Under the pieces are notes generated by a model that was not told the DNA's origin, did no database searches, and saw nothing but the letters and a program-made list of their open reading frames with translations. 64,000 bases of DNA from NCBI GenBank assembly GCA_965234405.1, contig OZ248346.1; one strand, given 5' to 3'. Source of the DNA: Planktophila turicensis. Its GTDB lineage: Bacteria > Actinomycetota > Actinomycetes > Nanopelagicales > Nanopelagicaceae. Positions 1 to 9,744 of this stretch are shown here, piece by piece (the stretch's first letter is position 1; each line of letters opens with the position of its first letter). Made by a program: the position numbers and the translations under genes.

Positions 1-2321
1 AGTGCAACAAGTGCTTGAGAAGCAAATGAATTACGTGGAATCCACACTGCATCTTCATGGATATCTTCGACAAGTACTGGAATTGTGATTGAGCCGTGCG
101 CATTTGAAACACGAACTTGCTGACCCGTTGCTACGCCGATTGATTCAGCGCGCTTTGGAGAAATCACTGCAACTGTTGGGCGACGTGTGCCAGCCAAATT
201 ATCTTCACCCTTTTGCAAGCTACCCATATCGAGCAATCGGCGCCATGAAGAGAGAAGTGCATCGTTGCCTGATACTGACTTCGCTGTTCCTGCAGCGACA
301 GGTGCGAGCTGTACTCGCGCTCCATCCCATGAACCAAGTTGGTTAAATTCGCGAGCTGATGAAGTAACTGTGCCAAGTGCAATTGGATTACCAAGAGCAT
401 CGGCGAGCATTGAAAGGATGCGCACATCGCTACGGTTATGAGAGTCAGCAACTGCTGAATCAAATGCACGTGCGCGGCCTTCCCAGTTAAGGAAGCTTCC
501 GCTCTTTTCAGTAATTGCAGCAACCGGCAAGACAACATCTGCGACAGCTGTTACTGAGCTTGGTGCGATTTCAAGTGAGACAACGAATGACTTCTTGAGC
601 GCATCGAGCGCTGTACGAGAATGTGGAAGATCGTGTGCATCTACGCCACCGACGACAACTGCATCGAGATCACCTGATGCAAGGGCATCGATGATTTCTG
701 TAGATGTGCGACCCGGTGTTGAAGGAAGTGAATCGACTCCCCATGCTGCAGCGATATCTACGCGTGCTGCTGCATCTGTAACTGGACGACCGCCAGGAAG
801 AACTGTGCCGAGTGCGCCTGCTTCGAGTGCACCGCGTTCGCCTGCGCGACGTGGAATGTAAGCAATCTTTGCGCCTGTCTTTGCAGAGAGCGCAGCAACT
901 GCTGAGAAGAGCCCTGCGCTTTCAGATGCGCGTTCGCCTACGAGAATGACTGACTTTGCTGTGAGCGCAAGGCCAGCAACCGCAGAGCTTTCGGCACCAG
1001 GCGCGACCTTAATGAAATCAGCCTTGAGCTTATCCATTGCGATTGAACCCTTGGTGGCAACAGCTGAAACCTTGAGTCCGCGCTTCTTAAAGTTCTTATT
1101 CAGGCGCAAGAAGACGATTGGTGATTCTTCTTCAGGTTCGAAAGCAATTAGTGCAACGTGATCCGCTGTATCGATATCGCGGTACGTAGTTGATGATCCT
1201 GCAACGTGAGCTGCAAGGAAGTCGCGCTCTTCATCAGATGTAACGCGAGCACGGTAATCAATATCGTTTGTGCCGAGAGCAAGACGGGCGAACTTTGAAT
1301 AACCGTAAGCATCTTCAGTTGTTACGCGACCACCAGTAAGAACTGCGGCGCGCTTTCCCTTAAGTCCTGCAGCTGCTGCTGCAAGTGCTTCAGGCCATGA
1401 AGCCTGTACGAGTTCGCCAGCTGAATTGCGAACGAGTGGATGAGTAAGGCGATCGAGAGCTGTTACATATTTAAATGCCCAGCGACCCTTATCGCAGTTC
1501 CACTCTTCGTTAACAGATGGGTCATCACCAGCAAGACGACGAAGAGTCTTTCCGCGACGGACGTCGGTACGCATATCGCAACCTGATGCGCAGTGTTCGC
1601 ATGCAGATGGAGTTGAAACGAGATCGAATGGACGTGCACGGAATCGGTATGAAGCACCAGTGAGTGCGCCCACCGGGCAGATCTGAACAGTATTACCTGA
1701 GAAGTAAGACTTAAATGGATCGTTCTCGTAGATACCTACCTGTTGTAGAGCACCACGTTCGTTGAGAGTAATAAATGGATCTGAAGCAATCTGTGCAGAG
1801 AAACGGGTACAACGTGCACAGAGAACGCAACGTTCGCGATCAAGAAGAACTGATGAAGAGATATTAATTGGCTTTTCAAATGTGCGCTTGTATCCATCGA
1901 GGCGTGCATCAGCACGGCCATTGCTCATCGCCTGGTTCTGAAGTGGGCATTCGCCGCCCTTATCGCAAACTGGGCAATCGAGTGGGTGGTTACCAAGAAG
2001 AAGCTCCATCACACCCTTCTGCGCCTTGTCGGCAACAGGTGAAGTGAGTTGAGTTTTAACAATCATGTTTGGTTCGACAGGGATGGTGCAAGAAGCCTGT
2101 GGCTTTGGAAATGCACGGCCGTTGATTTCGACATCAACGAGACATTGACGGCATGCTCCAACTGGATCAAGAAGTGGGTGGTCGCAGAAACGTGGAATCT
2201 GAATTCCGAGCTTCTCTGCTGCACGAATAATGAGAGTTCCTTTTGGAACAGAGACTTCAAAACCATCGATAACAACAGTGATCATCTCCACTGCAACAGC
2301 TGAATCTTGGGTAGTAGTCAT
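1..2321 (-). CDS. nuoG: NADH-quinone oxidoreductase subunit G, C-terminus cut by window edge
   Basis: This is the large iron-sulfur subunit of complex I, which carries electrons from the NuoF/E module towards NuoB at the membrane. About 773 residues are visible and no stop is reached before base 1, so the gene continues off the left edge. Reading back from the ATG at 2321, an N-terminal [2Fe-2S] set is seen (Cys46, Cys57, Cys60, Cys78). It is followed by CPVCDKGGECPLQNQ, CVLCARC and CEHCASGC cluster motifs, and then by a molybdopterin-oxidoreductase-like region. The start overlaps the nuoF stop by one base (TAATG), which indicates translational coupling. It is the last visible gene of the nuoA-G operon; nuoH-N would lie outside the window. 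Confidence 0.95.
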   Translation of the reverse strand, partial: MTTTQDSAVAVEMITVVIDGFEVSVPKGTLIIRAAEKLGIQIPRFCDHPLLDPVGACRQCLVDVEINGRAFPKPQASCTIPVEPNMIVKTQLTSPVADKAQKGVMELLLGNHPLDCPVCDKGGECPLQNQAMSNGRADARLDGYKRTFEKPINISSSVLLDRERCVLCARCTRFSAQIASDPFITLNERGALQQVGIYENDPFKSYFSGNTVQICPVGALTGASYRFRARPFDLVSTPSACEHCASGCDMRTDVRRGKTLRRLAGDDPSVNEEWNCDKGRWAFKYVTALDRLTHPLVRNSAGELVQASWPEALAAAAAGLKGKRAAVLTGGRVTTEDAYGYSKFARLALGTNDIDYRARVTSDEERDFLAAHVAGSSTTYRDIDTADHVALIAFEPEEESPIVFLRLNKNFKKRGLKVSAVATKGSIAMDKLKADFIKVAPGAESSAVAGLALTAKSVILVGERASESAGLFSAVAALSAKTGAKIAYIPRRAGERGALEAGALGTVLPGGRPVTDAAARVDIAAAWGVDSLPSTPGRTSTEIIDALASGDLDAVVVGGVDAHDLPHSRTALDALKKSFVVSLEIAPSSVTAVADVVLPVAAITEKSGSFLNWEGRARAFDSAVADSHNRSDVRILSMLADALGNPIALGTVTSSAREFNQLGSWDGARVQLAPVAAGTAKSVSGNDALLSSWRRLLDMGSLQKGEDNLAGTRRPTVAVISPKRAESIGVATGQQVRVSNAHGSITIPVLVEDIHEDAVWIPRNSFASQALVA

Positions 2322-3601
2322 TAGTTCACCGCCCCTGCAAAGAGTGTGGACTTAACTGGATCGAATGGGCAGGCACCGTTTGTCACGTGTGCGATGTATT
2401 CGTCGCGGAAGTACTTAATTGAAGATGTGATTGGTGAAGTTGCGCCATCACCAAGTGCGCAGAATGAACGGCCCATGATGTTGTCGCAGAGATCAAGCAA
2501 CTTCTCGAGATCTGCTTCAGTACCTGTTCCGTTTTCGAGATCGCGAAGAATCTGTACCAACCACCAAGTGCCTTCACGACATGGTGTGCACTTTCCGCAA
2601 GATTCGTGCTTGTAGAACTCGGTCCAGCGAAGTACTGCGCGAACAACGCAAGTTGTCTCATCAAAAATTTGTAGAGCTTTTGTACCAAGCATTGAACCTG
2701 CAGCGGCAACGCCTTCGTAATCCAAAGGAATATCAAGATGTGCATCTGTAAATAGCGGAGTTGAAGATCCACCTGGAGTCCAGAACTTGAGCTTATGTCC
2801 GTTACGGATTCCACCTGCAAGATCAAGAATTTCGCGAAGGGTAATTCCGAGTGGAGCTTCAAACTGTCCTGGGTTATTCACGTGTCCTGAGAGTGAGTAA
2901 AGAGTTGCGCCCTTTGACTTTTCTGTACCCATTGATTGGTACCACTCTGCGCCGTTATTGATGATTGCAGGAACTGCAGAAATTGATTCGACGTTATTGA
3001 CCACTGTTGGACGCGCATAAAGACCAGCAATTGCTGGGAATGGTGGGCGAAGACGTGGTTGCCCGCGGAAACCTTCGAGTGAATCAAGAAGTGCTGTTTC
3101 TTCGCCGCAGATATATGCACCTGCGCCGATATGAAGTGTGAGGTCGATTCCGTTGCCGAGGTGTCCTGCCTTATATGCATCAGCAATTGCAGCGTTTACG
3201 CGACGAGCGACGTGAGTTACTTCGCCACGAATATAAATGAATGCATGCTTTGCGCGAATTGCATGGCTTGCGATGATGCAACCTTCGACGAGAACGTGTG
3301 GGTTAGCCATAAGAAGTGGCATGTCCTTACATGTTCCTGGTTCTGATTCATCAGCGTTCACAACTAGGTAGTGATCTTTATCGTCACCTTGTGGGATAAA
3401 GCCCCACTTCATTCCGGTTGGGAAGCCTGCGCCGCCGCGACCGCGAAGTCCTGAATCTTTAACAAGTTGAATAACAGCATCAGGATCCATTGCGAGAGCC
3501 TTCTTTGATGCTGTGTAACCACCGTTACGTGTGTAAGCCTCGATGGTAAATGAATCTGCCTGATCCCAATGTGCAGAAAGGATGGGAGTTAACTTTGACA
3601 T
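2321..3601 (-). CDS. nuoF: NADH-quinone oxidoreductase subunit F
   Basis: This 426-residue subunit is the NADH-oxidising flavoprotein of complex I. It binds FMN and NADH and passes electrons to its own [4Fe-4S] cluster. The FMN/NADH glycine-rich motif GRGGAGFPTGMKW lies near residue 55. The cluster motif SCGKCTPCREG with a later SFCALGDGA Cys lies near the C-terminus. Length and order match the 51-kDa family. It begins on the last base of the nuoE stop (TAATG) and ends in the same way at nuoG, so E, F and G form one tightly coupled unit. Confidence 0.97.
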   Translation of the reverse strand: MSKLTPILSAHWDQADSFTIEAYTRNGGYTASKKALAMDPDAVIQLVKDSGLRGRGGAGFPTGMKWGFIPQGDDKDHYLVVNADESEPGTCKDMPLLMANPHVLVEGCIIASHAIRAKHAFIYIRGEVTHVARRVNAAIADAYKAGHLGNGIDLTLHIGAGAYICGEETALLDSLEGFRGQPRLRPPFPAIAGLYARPTVVNNVESISAVPAIINNGAEWYQSMGTEKSKGATLYSLSGHVNNPGQFEAPLGITLREILDLAGGIRNGHKLKFWTPGGSSTPLFTDAHLDIPLDYEGVAAAGSMLGTKALQIFDETTCVVRAVLRWTEFYKHESCGKCTPCREGTWWLVQILRDLENGTGTEADLEKLLDLCDNIMGRSFCALGDGATSPITSSIKYFRDEYIAHVTNGACPFDPVKSTLFAGAVN

Positions 3602-4218
3602 TACTTTCCTTCCTTCGAAAGCTTAAGTCCGAGAAGAGTTGCTTCGCCTGCTTGAACACCTTCACGAGCAAGTCCGTCATCGAGACCTGCAAGAACAGCT
3701 GATGCTTCTTTATATGTAACAAGTTTCTTTGGGCCACGAGTTGGAGCTGGTGGATTTCCGGCACGCGCACCATCGACAAGAGCCTTTGCAGATTCGACTG
3801 TCTGGTTGTCGTAGAACTCCCAGTTAGCCATGACTACAGGTGCGTAATCGCAAGCTGCGTTGCATTCGATATGTTCGAGAGAAACTTTTCCATCTGCTGT
3901 AACGCCATCATTTTCAACGCCGAGGTGATCCTTAAGCGCTGAGAAGATTGCATCTCCACCCATAACTGCGCACAAAGTATTTGTGCAAACACCTACGTGG
4001 TACTCGCCCACTGGCTTGCGCTTGTACTGAGTGTAGAAAGTAGCAACAGCTGATACTTCAGCAGTTTCAATCACAAGTAGTTCTGCAATTGTTTCGATTC
4101 CTTCATTGGTGACATATCCAGATACAGATTGCACATAGTGAAGTAAAGGCATGATTGCAGAACGGCTACGTGGGTAGCGCTGAATAATTGTCTGCATCAG
4201 ATCGCGATCTAGAGTCAT
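3601..4218 (-). CDS. nuoE: NADH-quinone oxidoreductase subunit E
   Basis: This is the 24-kDa thioredoxin-like subunit of complex I, which holds a [2Fe-2S] cluster next to NuoF. The four cluster ligands are recognisable as VCTNTLC (C-x4-C) followed by CNAAC (C-x3-C). At 205 residues it is slightly longer than the usual 160-180. The extra sequence is a C-terminal tail after the ferredoxin-like fold, rich in Ala, Pro and Gly. The start overlaps the end of nuoD by 4 bases (ATGA). Confidence 0.96.
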   Translation of the reverse strand: MTLDRDLMQTIIQRYPRSRSAIMPLLHYVQSVSGYVTNEGIETIAELLVIETAEVSAVATFYTQYKRKPVGEYHVGVCTNTLCAVMGGDAIFSALKDHLGVENDGVTADGKVSLEHIECNAACDYAPVVMANWEFYDNQTVESAKALVDGARAGNPPAPTRGPKKLVTYKEASAVLAGLDDGLAREGVQAGEATLLGLKLSKEGK

Positions 4219-5564
4219 CGGTCAACGCCTCCCATAACTGGATCGATAGATGCAACAGCGCCGATGATGTCAGCGACCATTCCGCCTTCGCTCATTGCTG
4301 ATGTTGATTGCAAGTTGTTAAAAGATGGTTCGCGGAAGTGAACACGGTATGGACGCGTTCCACCGTCAGAGACAACGTGAGCGGCAAGTTCACCGCGAGG
4401 TGATTCGACTGCTGCATAAGCCTGTCCTGCTGGAACGCGGAAACCTTCGGTAACGAGTTTGAAGTGATGGATAAGTGATTCCATCGATGAACCCATGATT
4501 TCGCGGATGTGATCGAGTGAGTTTCCAAGTCCATCTGCACCGAGAGCGAGCTGTGCTGGCCATGCAATCTTCTTATCGGCAACCATCACTGGCTGTCCTT
4601 CAAGTTTGTCGAGCTTATCTGCTGCTTGTTCAATGATGCGAAGTGATTGTTCGAGTTCAGCCATACGTACCAAGAAGCGACCGTAGACATCTGCAGTATC
4701 TGCTGTGATGACATCGAACTCGTAATTTTCGTAACCGCAGTAAGGCTGCATCTTGCGAAGATCCCAAGGAAGTCCTGCAGAGCGAAGTACCGGACCTGTG
4801 ATTCCTAGCGTTGTACAACCAGCAAGATCAAGGTAACCGATTCCTTCGGTGCGCTTCATCCAGATTGTGTTGCCAATAAGAAGCTTTGCATTGTCATCAA
4901 AGTTCTTGCGAAGAGTCTTTACAATTTCGCGAATCTTTACGGTCATGCCTGCTGGGAGATCTTGTGAGACTCCACCTGGGCGGACATAGGCCATATTCAT
5001 ACGTAGGCCAGTAATTTCTTCGAAGGTATCGAGAACGATTTCGCGATCGCGGAAAGCAAAGAACATTGGGCCCATGGCACCGAGTTCGAGAGCACCTGTA
5101 CCAAGTGCCACCATGTGTGAAGAAATTCGGTTGAGCTCCATCATCATGACGCGGATTACTGATGCGCGCTCTGGGATGTCGTTGGTGATTCCGAGAAGCT
5201 TTTCGACAGCGAGGCAGTAAGCGGTTTCGTTGAAGATTGGTGCCAAGTAATCCATACGAGTTGCAAATGTGACTGCCTGGGTCCAGTTGCGGAATTCGAT
5301 GTTCTTCTCGATTCCGGTGTGAAGATAACCAATACCTGTACGTACTTCAGTAACGGTTTCACCTTCGAGTTCAAGAACGAGGCGAAGCACACCGTGAGTT
5401 GATGGGTGCTGAGGACCCATATTTACGATGATGCGCTCTTCTTTTGATTCACCGATTTCAGAGACGAGTGAATCCCAGTCGCCGCCAGTTACTGAGAAGA
5501 CCGTGCCTTCAGTAGTTTCGCGTGATGATGCGTATGGATCGAGCTTTGGATCAAATGTGGTCAT
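4215..5564 (-). CDS. nuoD: NADH-quinone oxidoreductase subunit D
   Basis: This is the 49-kDa subunit of complex I, which lines the quinone pocket together with NuoB. The 449-residue product has the family signature NMGPQHPSTHGVLRL about 50 residues in, after a divergent N-terminal extension. That extension may indicate a slightly downstream true start, but no better start was seen. It overlaps nuoC by 4 bases at its start and nuoE by 4 bases at its end. Confidence 0.96.
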   Translation of the reverse strand: MTTFDPKLDPYASSRETTEGTVFSVTGGDWDSLVSEIGESKEERIIVNMGPQHPSTHGVLRLVLELEGETVTEVRTGIGYLHTGIEKNIEFRNWTQAVTFATRMDYLAPIFNETAYCLAVEKLLGITNDIPERASVIRVMMMELNRISSHMVALGTGALELGAMGPMFFAFRDREIVLDTFEEITGLRMNMAYVRPGGVSQDLPAGMTVKIREIVKTLRKNFDDNAKLLIGNTIWMKRTEGIGYLDLAGCTTLGITGPVLRSAGLPWDLRKMQPYCGYENYEFDVITADTADVYGRFLVRMAELEQSLRIIEQAADKLDKLEGQPVMVADKKIAWPAQLALGADGLGNSLDHIREIMGSSMESLIHHFKLVTEGFRVPAGQAYAAVESPRGELAAHVVSDGGTRPYRVHFREPSFNNLQSTSAMSEGGMVADIIGAVASIDPVMGGVDR

Positions 5565-6196
5565 CGGTAGCTCCTGCGGTTTGAAGGTGCAGGTGTTGTT
5601 GCGCCCTTGTATTCGACTGCAATTCCACCGAGTGGGTAATCCTTACGTTGTGGATGTCCATCCCAGTCATCTGGCATCAAGATACGAGTAAGTCCTGGGT
5701 GGCCATCAAAAATGATTCCGAACATGTCGAAAGTTTCGCGCTCGTGCCAGTTATTTCCTGCCCATACTTCAACGAGTGATGGAATGTGTGGATCAAGTTC
5801 TGATGTTGCAACTTCAAGACGAACGCGCTGGTTCTTTGTCATTGAAAGCAATGGATACAGTGCAACGAGTTCTGCACCTGTGCGATCTGGATAGTGAACG
5901 CCAGATACACCCATGCACATTTCAAACTTCAATTTATCGCGCAAGATAAATGCAACTTCGAGAAGTCGTGACTTCTTAATGTGAAGTGTGAGTTCACCGC
6001 GATCTACTACGACGCGAGTAATTGCATCTGCGAAATCTGGGTATGCGCGCTCGAGGTCATCGGCGACATCATCGAAATATCCGCCGTATGGGCGCTCAGT
6101 TGAACCGGTTGAAGCCGCTGTGCGGACAAGGCCGCCGTATCCTGAAGTATCTCCGGTGCCTGCAGCGCCGAACATACCTGTCTGATCTTGAGTCAT
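5561..6196 (-). CDS. nuoC: NADH-quinone oxidoreductase subunit C
   Basis: This is the 30-kDa subunit of complex I, in the peripheral arm next to NuoD. The 211-residue protein contains the conserved run NNWHERETFDMFGIIFDGHP near residue 150 and a C-terminal DWDGHPQRKDYPLGG. The first 35 residues are Gly/Ser/Thr-rich and poorly conserved, as is common in actinobacterial NuoC. Here nuoC and nuoD are separate genes, not a fused CD. The stop of nuoB is directly adjacent. Confidence 0.95.
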   Translation of the reverse strand: MTQDQTGMFGAAGTGDTSGYGGLVRTAASTGSTERPYGGYFDDVADDLERAYPDFADAITRVVVDRGELTLHIKKSRLLEVAFILRDKLKFEMCMGVSGVHYPDRTGAELVALYPLLSMTKNQRVRLEVATSELDPHIPSLVEVWAGNNWHERETFDMFGIIFDGHPGLTRILMPDDWDGHPQRKDYPLGGIAVEYKGATTPAPSNRRSYR

Positions 6197-6754
6197 TTAC
6201 GCCAGCAACCCCTTCATTTGGATGGTTGGCTTTGCGTTTAGTGCAGCAAGTTCAACTTCTTTGATAATCGCTTCGCGATTTGGACCGAGCTTTGTATCGC
6301 CAATAAGAGTGTGTAGCTTGATGATTGCATCCATCAACTGTTCTGGACGTGGCGGGCAACCTGGCAAGTAAATATCAACAGGAACGATGTGATCGACGCC
6401 TTGAACGATTGCGTAGTTGTTAAACATTCCACCCGATGAAGCACATGCACCCATTGAGATAACCCACTTTGGCGCTGTCATTTGATCGTAAATCTGACGA
6501 AGTACTGGAGCCATCTTCTGTGAAACGCGACCTGCAACGATCATGAGATCTGCTTGACGAGGTGACGCGGAGAAACGTTCCATACCGAAACGAGAAATAT
6601 CATGTTTTGGGGCTGAACCAAGTGCCATCATTTCAATCGCGCAACATGCAAGACCGAATGTTGCTGGCCAGACAGAGCTCTTGCGCATGTAACCGGCAAG
6701 TCCTTCGACAGTTGAAAGTAAAACTCCGCTTGGTAACTTATCTTCTAGGCCCAC
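6197..6754 (-). CDS. nuoB: NADH-quinone oxidoreductase subunit B
   Basis: This 185-residue subunit carries cluster N2, the last iron-sulfur centre before menaquinone. The ligand cysteines are visible in GLACCAIEMM (paired CC), in the GACASSGG loop and in GCPPRPEQLMDA. It starts three bases after the nuoA stop and belongs to the same operon. Confidence 0.97.
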   Translation of the reverse strand: MGLEDKLPSGVLLSTVEGLAGYMRKSSVWPATFGLACCAIEMMALGSAPKHDISRFGMERFSASPRQADLMIVAGRVSQKMAPVLRQIYDQMTAPKWVISMGACASSGGMFNNYAIVQGVDHIVPVDIYLPGCPPRPEQLMDAIIKLHTLIGDTKLGPNREAIIKEVELAALNAKPTIQMKGLLA

Positions 6755-6757
6755 GAA

Positions 6758-7123
6758 TTAATCCCATTCCAATCCACCGCGACGCCATACATATGCATAA
6801 GCGACGAATACTGTTCCGATAAAGATTGCCATTTCAACTAATCCAAAAAGTCCGAGCTTGTCGAAAGTAACTGCCCATGGATAGAGAAATACGATTTCAA
6901 TATCGAAGACAATAAAGAGCATTGCTGTAAGGAAGTACTTCACAGGGAAGCGTCCGCCTTGAAGAGCTTGTGGTGATGGTTCGATTCCGCACTCGTAAGC
7001 TTCTTGCTTAGCGCGGTTGTAGCGTGCAGGTCCGGTGACAGCTGCAATTCCTACGGAGAATGCTGCGAATCCGAAGCCGATAGCGAAGATCACCAGAATC
7101 GGGATATATGGATTTGCGCTCAC
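6758..7123 (-). CDS. nuoA: NADH-quinone oxidoreductase subunit A
   Basis: This small membrane subunit of complex I (121 residues) has three hydrophobic segments, at about residues 5-28, 60-82 and 90-110. The family signature YECGIEPSPQAL lies in the loop after the first. The start is the GTG at 7123; no Shine-Dalgarno sequence precedes it. A good promoter ends only 7 bases upstream, so the message is probably leaderless or nearly so. It is the first gene of the nuo operon, 39 bp downstream of menG. Confidence 0.95.
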   Translation of the reverse strand: MSANPYIPILVIFAIGFGFAAFSVGIAAVTGPARYNRAKQEAYECGIEPSPQALQGGRFPVKYFLTAMLFIVFDIEIVFLYPWAVTFDKLGLFGLVEMAIFIGTVFVAYAYVWRRGGLEWD

Positions 7124-7130
7124 GTGCGAA

Positions 7131-7159
7131 ATCTTAAGCGGTCGTTGTAGCCAATCAAA
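7131..7159 (-). promoter_or_regulatory. Promoter of the nuo operon
   Basis: On the minus strand, TTTGAT (7159-7154) and TAAGAT (7136-7131) are separated by exactly 17 bases. The -10 ends 7 bases before the nuoA GTG. The promoter fits entirely inside the 39-bp gap after menG, so nuo can be transcribed independently of menG. The assignment rests on match to consensus and position only. Confidence 0.55.
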
Positions 7160-7162
7160 CCG

Positions 7163-7855
7163 TTACGCCTTGCGGGCTTTGTGAACTGCGACAACTCCAC
7201 CGGTGAGATTGGTCCAGGTGACATTGGTCCAGCCAGCTGCCTCGATTTGGGCTGCGAGCGCTTTCTGGTCTGGCCATGCCCGGATGGATTCAGCGAGGTA
7301 GATATAGGCATCTGGATTTGATGAAGTCTTGCGGGCGACCCACGGTAGGGCGCGCATTAGATAATTGGTATAAATAGTACGAAACGGACGCCAGGTAGGG
7401 CTTGAGAACTCCGCGACGACCAGGTGTCCCCCAGGCTTTACGACCCGAAGCATCTCAGCGAGCGCCTTGGCGGTGTTCTGGGTATTGCGAAGGCCAAAAG
7501 AGATGGTCGCGGTATCGAATTCATTGGCGGCAAAGGGGAGATTGAGGGCATCGGCCTTGGTGAAGGGCAGGTGCGGGCGGGCTTTGCGGCCGGCAGCCAG
7601 CATTCCCTCGCTGAAATCAGCTGGAATCACGTCGGCGCCAGCTGCGGCTAAAGGTTCTGAACTTGAGCCTGTTCCAGCTGCTAAATCGAGGATCTTCTGC
7701 CCTGCACGCGGAGCGATGATCTTGGTGGTCTGCTTACGCCAGGCTTTGGTACGCCCGAGGCTCAAGAGATCGTTGACGAGGTCATAGCGCTTAGCGACGC
7801 CATCGAACATTGCGGCGACTTCGTCGGGATTCTTATCCATATTGGCGCGTGACAT
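7163..7855 (-). CDS. menG: Demethylmenaquinone methyltransferase
   Basis: This SAM-dependent enzyme performs the last step of menaquinone synthesis, C-methylating demethylmenaquinone. Motifs of the UbiE/MenG family are present: FDGVAKRYDLVNDLLSLG at the N-terminus, the SAM-binding LDLAAGTGSSSEPLA near residue 55, and ISFGLRN. The open frame extends to 7972, but family members begin with MSRAxxDKxPxEVAxMFD, which corresponds to the ATG at 7855 (230 residues). No strong ribosome-binding site is seen. Many actinobacteria have a geranylgeranyl reductase between menG and nuoA; here there is none. It diverges from bioY. Confidence 0.92.
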   Translation of the reverse strand: MSRANMDKNPDEVAAMFDGVAKRYDLVNDLLSLGRTKAWRKQTTKIIAPRAGQKILDLAAGTGSSSEPLAAAGADVIPADFSEGMLAAGRKARPHLPFTKADALNLPFAANEFDTATISFGLRNTQNTAKALAEMLRVVKPGGHLVVAEFSSPTWRPFRTIYTNYLMRALPWVARKTSSNPDAYIYLAESIRAWPDQKALAAQIEAAGWTNVTWTNLTGGVVAVHKARKA

Positions 7856-7917
7856 GCACATATTGTCGCTGAGAGTAGGCTCTGCGCACAACTTGTAATG
7901 AAAGAGGGATATTGCCG

Positions 7918-8517
7918 ATGTCAATGCACTCTGGCTCACTCCGCGCAACCGTTTTCCCACGCAGCACTGCACTGACAGAGGCGCTCTTTGTCGTTGGTGG
8001 AATCGGCTTCATCTCATTGCTCGCACAGATTGCAATTCCAGTTCCAGGTTCACCGGTTCCTGTCACAGGTCAGACTCTTGCTGTTCTTCTTATCGGAACA
8101 ACGTATGGCGCTCGTCTTGGATTCATAACTTTTGCAACATATATCTTGGCTGGCGTTGCTGGAGCTCCAATCTTCGCTCCATCTGCAACAGCTGCTAACC
8201 ACGGACTCGATCGCCTTCTTGGCGCAACAGGTGGATACCTCGTTGGAATGCTCGTTGCATCTCTTCTTCTTGGTTATCTGGCAGATCGCAAAGCAGATCA
8301 AAAGTTCCGCACATCATTTCCTGCACTTCTATTTGGCGACTTAGTCATCTTTACTTTTGGTCTGGCATGGCTTCACGCTTCACTTGATCTGACATGGGCT
8401 GCAACATTTAAGGCAGGCCTTACTCCATTCATTCTCGGTGAAGCTCTCAAGATTGCAATCACTGCAACTTCACTTCCGCTTGTATGGCGAAAAATTTCAC
8501 GTAGCCTCAATCGCTAA
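7918..8517 (+). CDS. bioY: Biotin ECF transporter S component
   Basis: BioY is the membrane S component that captures biotin for an energy-coupling-factor transporter. The 200-residue protein is very hydrophobic, with about six membrane segments. It carries the BioY signature region IPVPGSPVPVTGQTLAVLL near residues 45-65. The ATG at 7918 was chosen because AGAGGG (7903-7908) sits 9 bases upstream; a TTG at 7912 and an ATG at 7924 are poorer. No A or T component lies adjacent. The stop TAA is followed immediately by the menF ATG, so the two are co-translated. Confidence 0.9.
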   Translation: MSMHSGSLRATVFPRSTALTEALFVVGGIGFISLLAQIAIPVPGSPVPVTGQTLAVLLIGTTYGARLGFITFATYILAGVAGAPIFAPSATAANHGLDRLLGATGGYLVGMLVASLLLGYLADRKADQKFRTSFPALLFGDLVIFTFGLAWLHASLDLTWAATFKAGLTPFILGEALKIAITATSLPLVWRKISRSLNR

Positions 8518-9741
8518 ATGGCTTCACTTATCCCCGTCACCACAACTCGTATTGGTGAACATCTTCCGCTGCTAGATCTCTTGCCTACTCATGCGCCTTT
8601 ATCGTGGGTGCGTAATGGTGAAGGTCTTGTTGGTTGGGGCGTTCATGCGACAACAAAGGTAAGCGGGCGTAATCGTTTTGAAGATGCGCGCGATTGGTGG
8701 CATCACCAGCTAGAAACTTTCGCTGTTGCTAATTCAGTGCATGGAAGTGGCACTGGACCAGTTCTCTTTACTTCGTTCTCATTTGATCGCAACGAAGAAT
8801 CAGTACTTGTAATTCCTAAGGTTGTTGTTGGCCAAAAGGGCTCACAATCTTGGATCACGTGGATTGGCGATTCACCGCAACCAGTTCTTCCTGAATCCCC
8901 CGCTGAATTTTCACAAGGCACATTTACATTTAGCGATGGAAGCATCAGTACTGATGCATGGAAAGAGCGCGTTGCTGAAGCAATTAGGCGCATAGATTCT
9001 TCGCAGGTCGACAAGGTGGTTCTAGCTCGCGATCTCGTTGCAACATCAACGCAAGAGATTGAGGCGATTCCTGTATTACAGAAACTCGCTGCCGAATATC
9101 CATCGACATGGACATTTGCTGTCGACGGTCTTGTTGGAGCAACTCCTGAACTCTTGCTTCGTCTTTCTCGTGGCATGGTTACATCGCGCGTATTGGCTGG
9201 AACAATTCCAAAGACAGGCGATGACGAAAAAGATTTGGCACTTGCTGCATCCCTTGCTCGTTCATCAAAAGATCTCGAAGAACATGAATATGCAGTTCGC
9301 TCTGTTGCTGAAGCGCTTGAGCCATTCTGCTCTTCCACCAACGTTCCAGAATCTCCATTTGTTCTGCACTTAGCCAACGTCATGCACTTAGCAACAGATG
9401 TAACTGGCGCACTTACTGAGACAAAACAACGCGTTGATGCATTCTCACTTCTAAAGAGTTTGCACCCATCAGCAGCAGTTTGTGGAACTCCGCGCAACAT
9501 TGCCTTCGACATCATTGATGAAATTGAAGGAATGAACCGAGGACGTTATGCAGGTCCTGTCGGTTGGATCGATGCAAGTGGCGATGGCGAACTTGGCATT
9601 GCACTTCGCACGGGTCAGATAACTGGAAAAGAAATTCGTATTTACGCTGGTTGTGGAATCGTTGCTGGCTCTAACCCTGAAAAGGAACTGGAAGAGAGCG
9701 CTGCAAAGATGATTCCTATGCGCTCGGCGTTGCACACCTAA
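8518..9741 (+). CDS. menF: Isochorismate synthase
   Basis: This enzyme converts chorismate to isochorismate, the committed step of the o-succinylbenzoate menaquinone route. The 407-residue protein has the chorismate-binding domain in its C-terminal two thirds. Visible motifs are RVLAGTIPKTG, KDLEEHEYAVR, LHPSAAVCGTPR, GRYAGPVGW and the terminal GCGIVAGSNPEKELEE. The ATG abuts the bioY stop. A siderophore-type isochorismate synthase is the alternative, but the menD-menC-menB genes converging from the other side argue for menaquinone. Confidence 0.9.
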   Translation: MASLIPVTTTRIGEHLPLLDLLPTHAPLSWVRNGEGLVGWGVHATTKVSGRNRFEDARDWWHHQLETFAVANSVHGSGTGPVLFTSFSFDRNEESVLVIPKVVVGQKGSQSWITWIGDSPQPVLPESPAEFSQGTFTFSDGSISTDAWKERVAEAIRRIDSSQVDKVVLARDLVATSTQEIEAIPVLQKLAAEYPSTWTFAVDGLVGATPELLLRLSRGMVTSRVLAGTIPKTGDDEKDLALAASLARSSKDLEEHEYAVRSVAEALEPFCSSTNVPESPFVLHLANVMHLATDVTGALTETKQRVDAFSLLKSLHPSAAVCGTPRNIAFDIIDEIEGMNRGRYAGPVGWIDASGDGELGIALRTGQITGKEIRIYAGCGIVAGSNPEKELEESAAKMIPMRSALHT

Positions 9742-9744
9742 GAG

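Noticed and set aside
164..2275. Open frames on both strands inside the nuoG region
   Set aside because: They lie out of frame with the long nuoG reading frame, which carries all iron-sulfur motifs. The nuoG frame simply has no stop before base 1.
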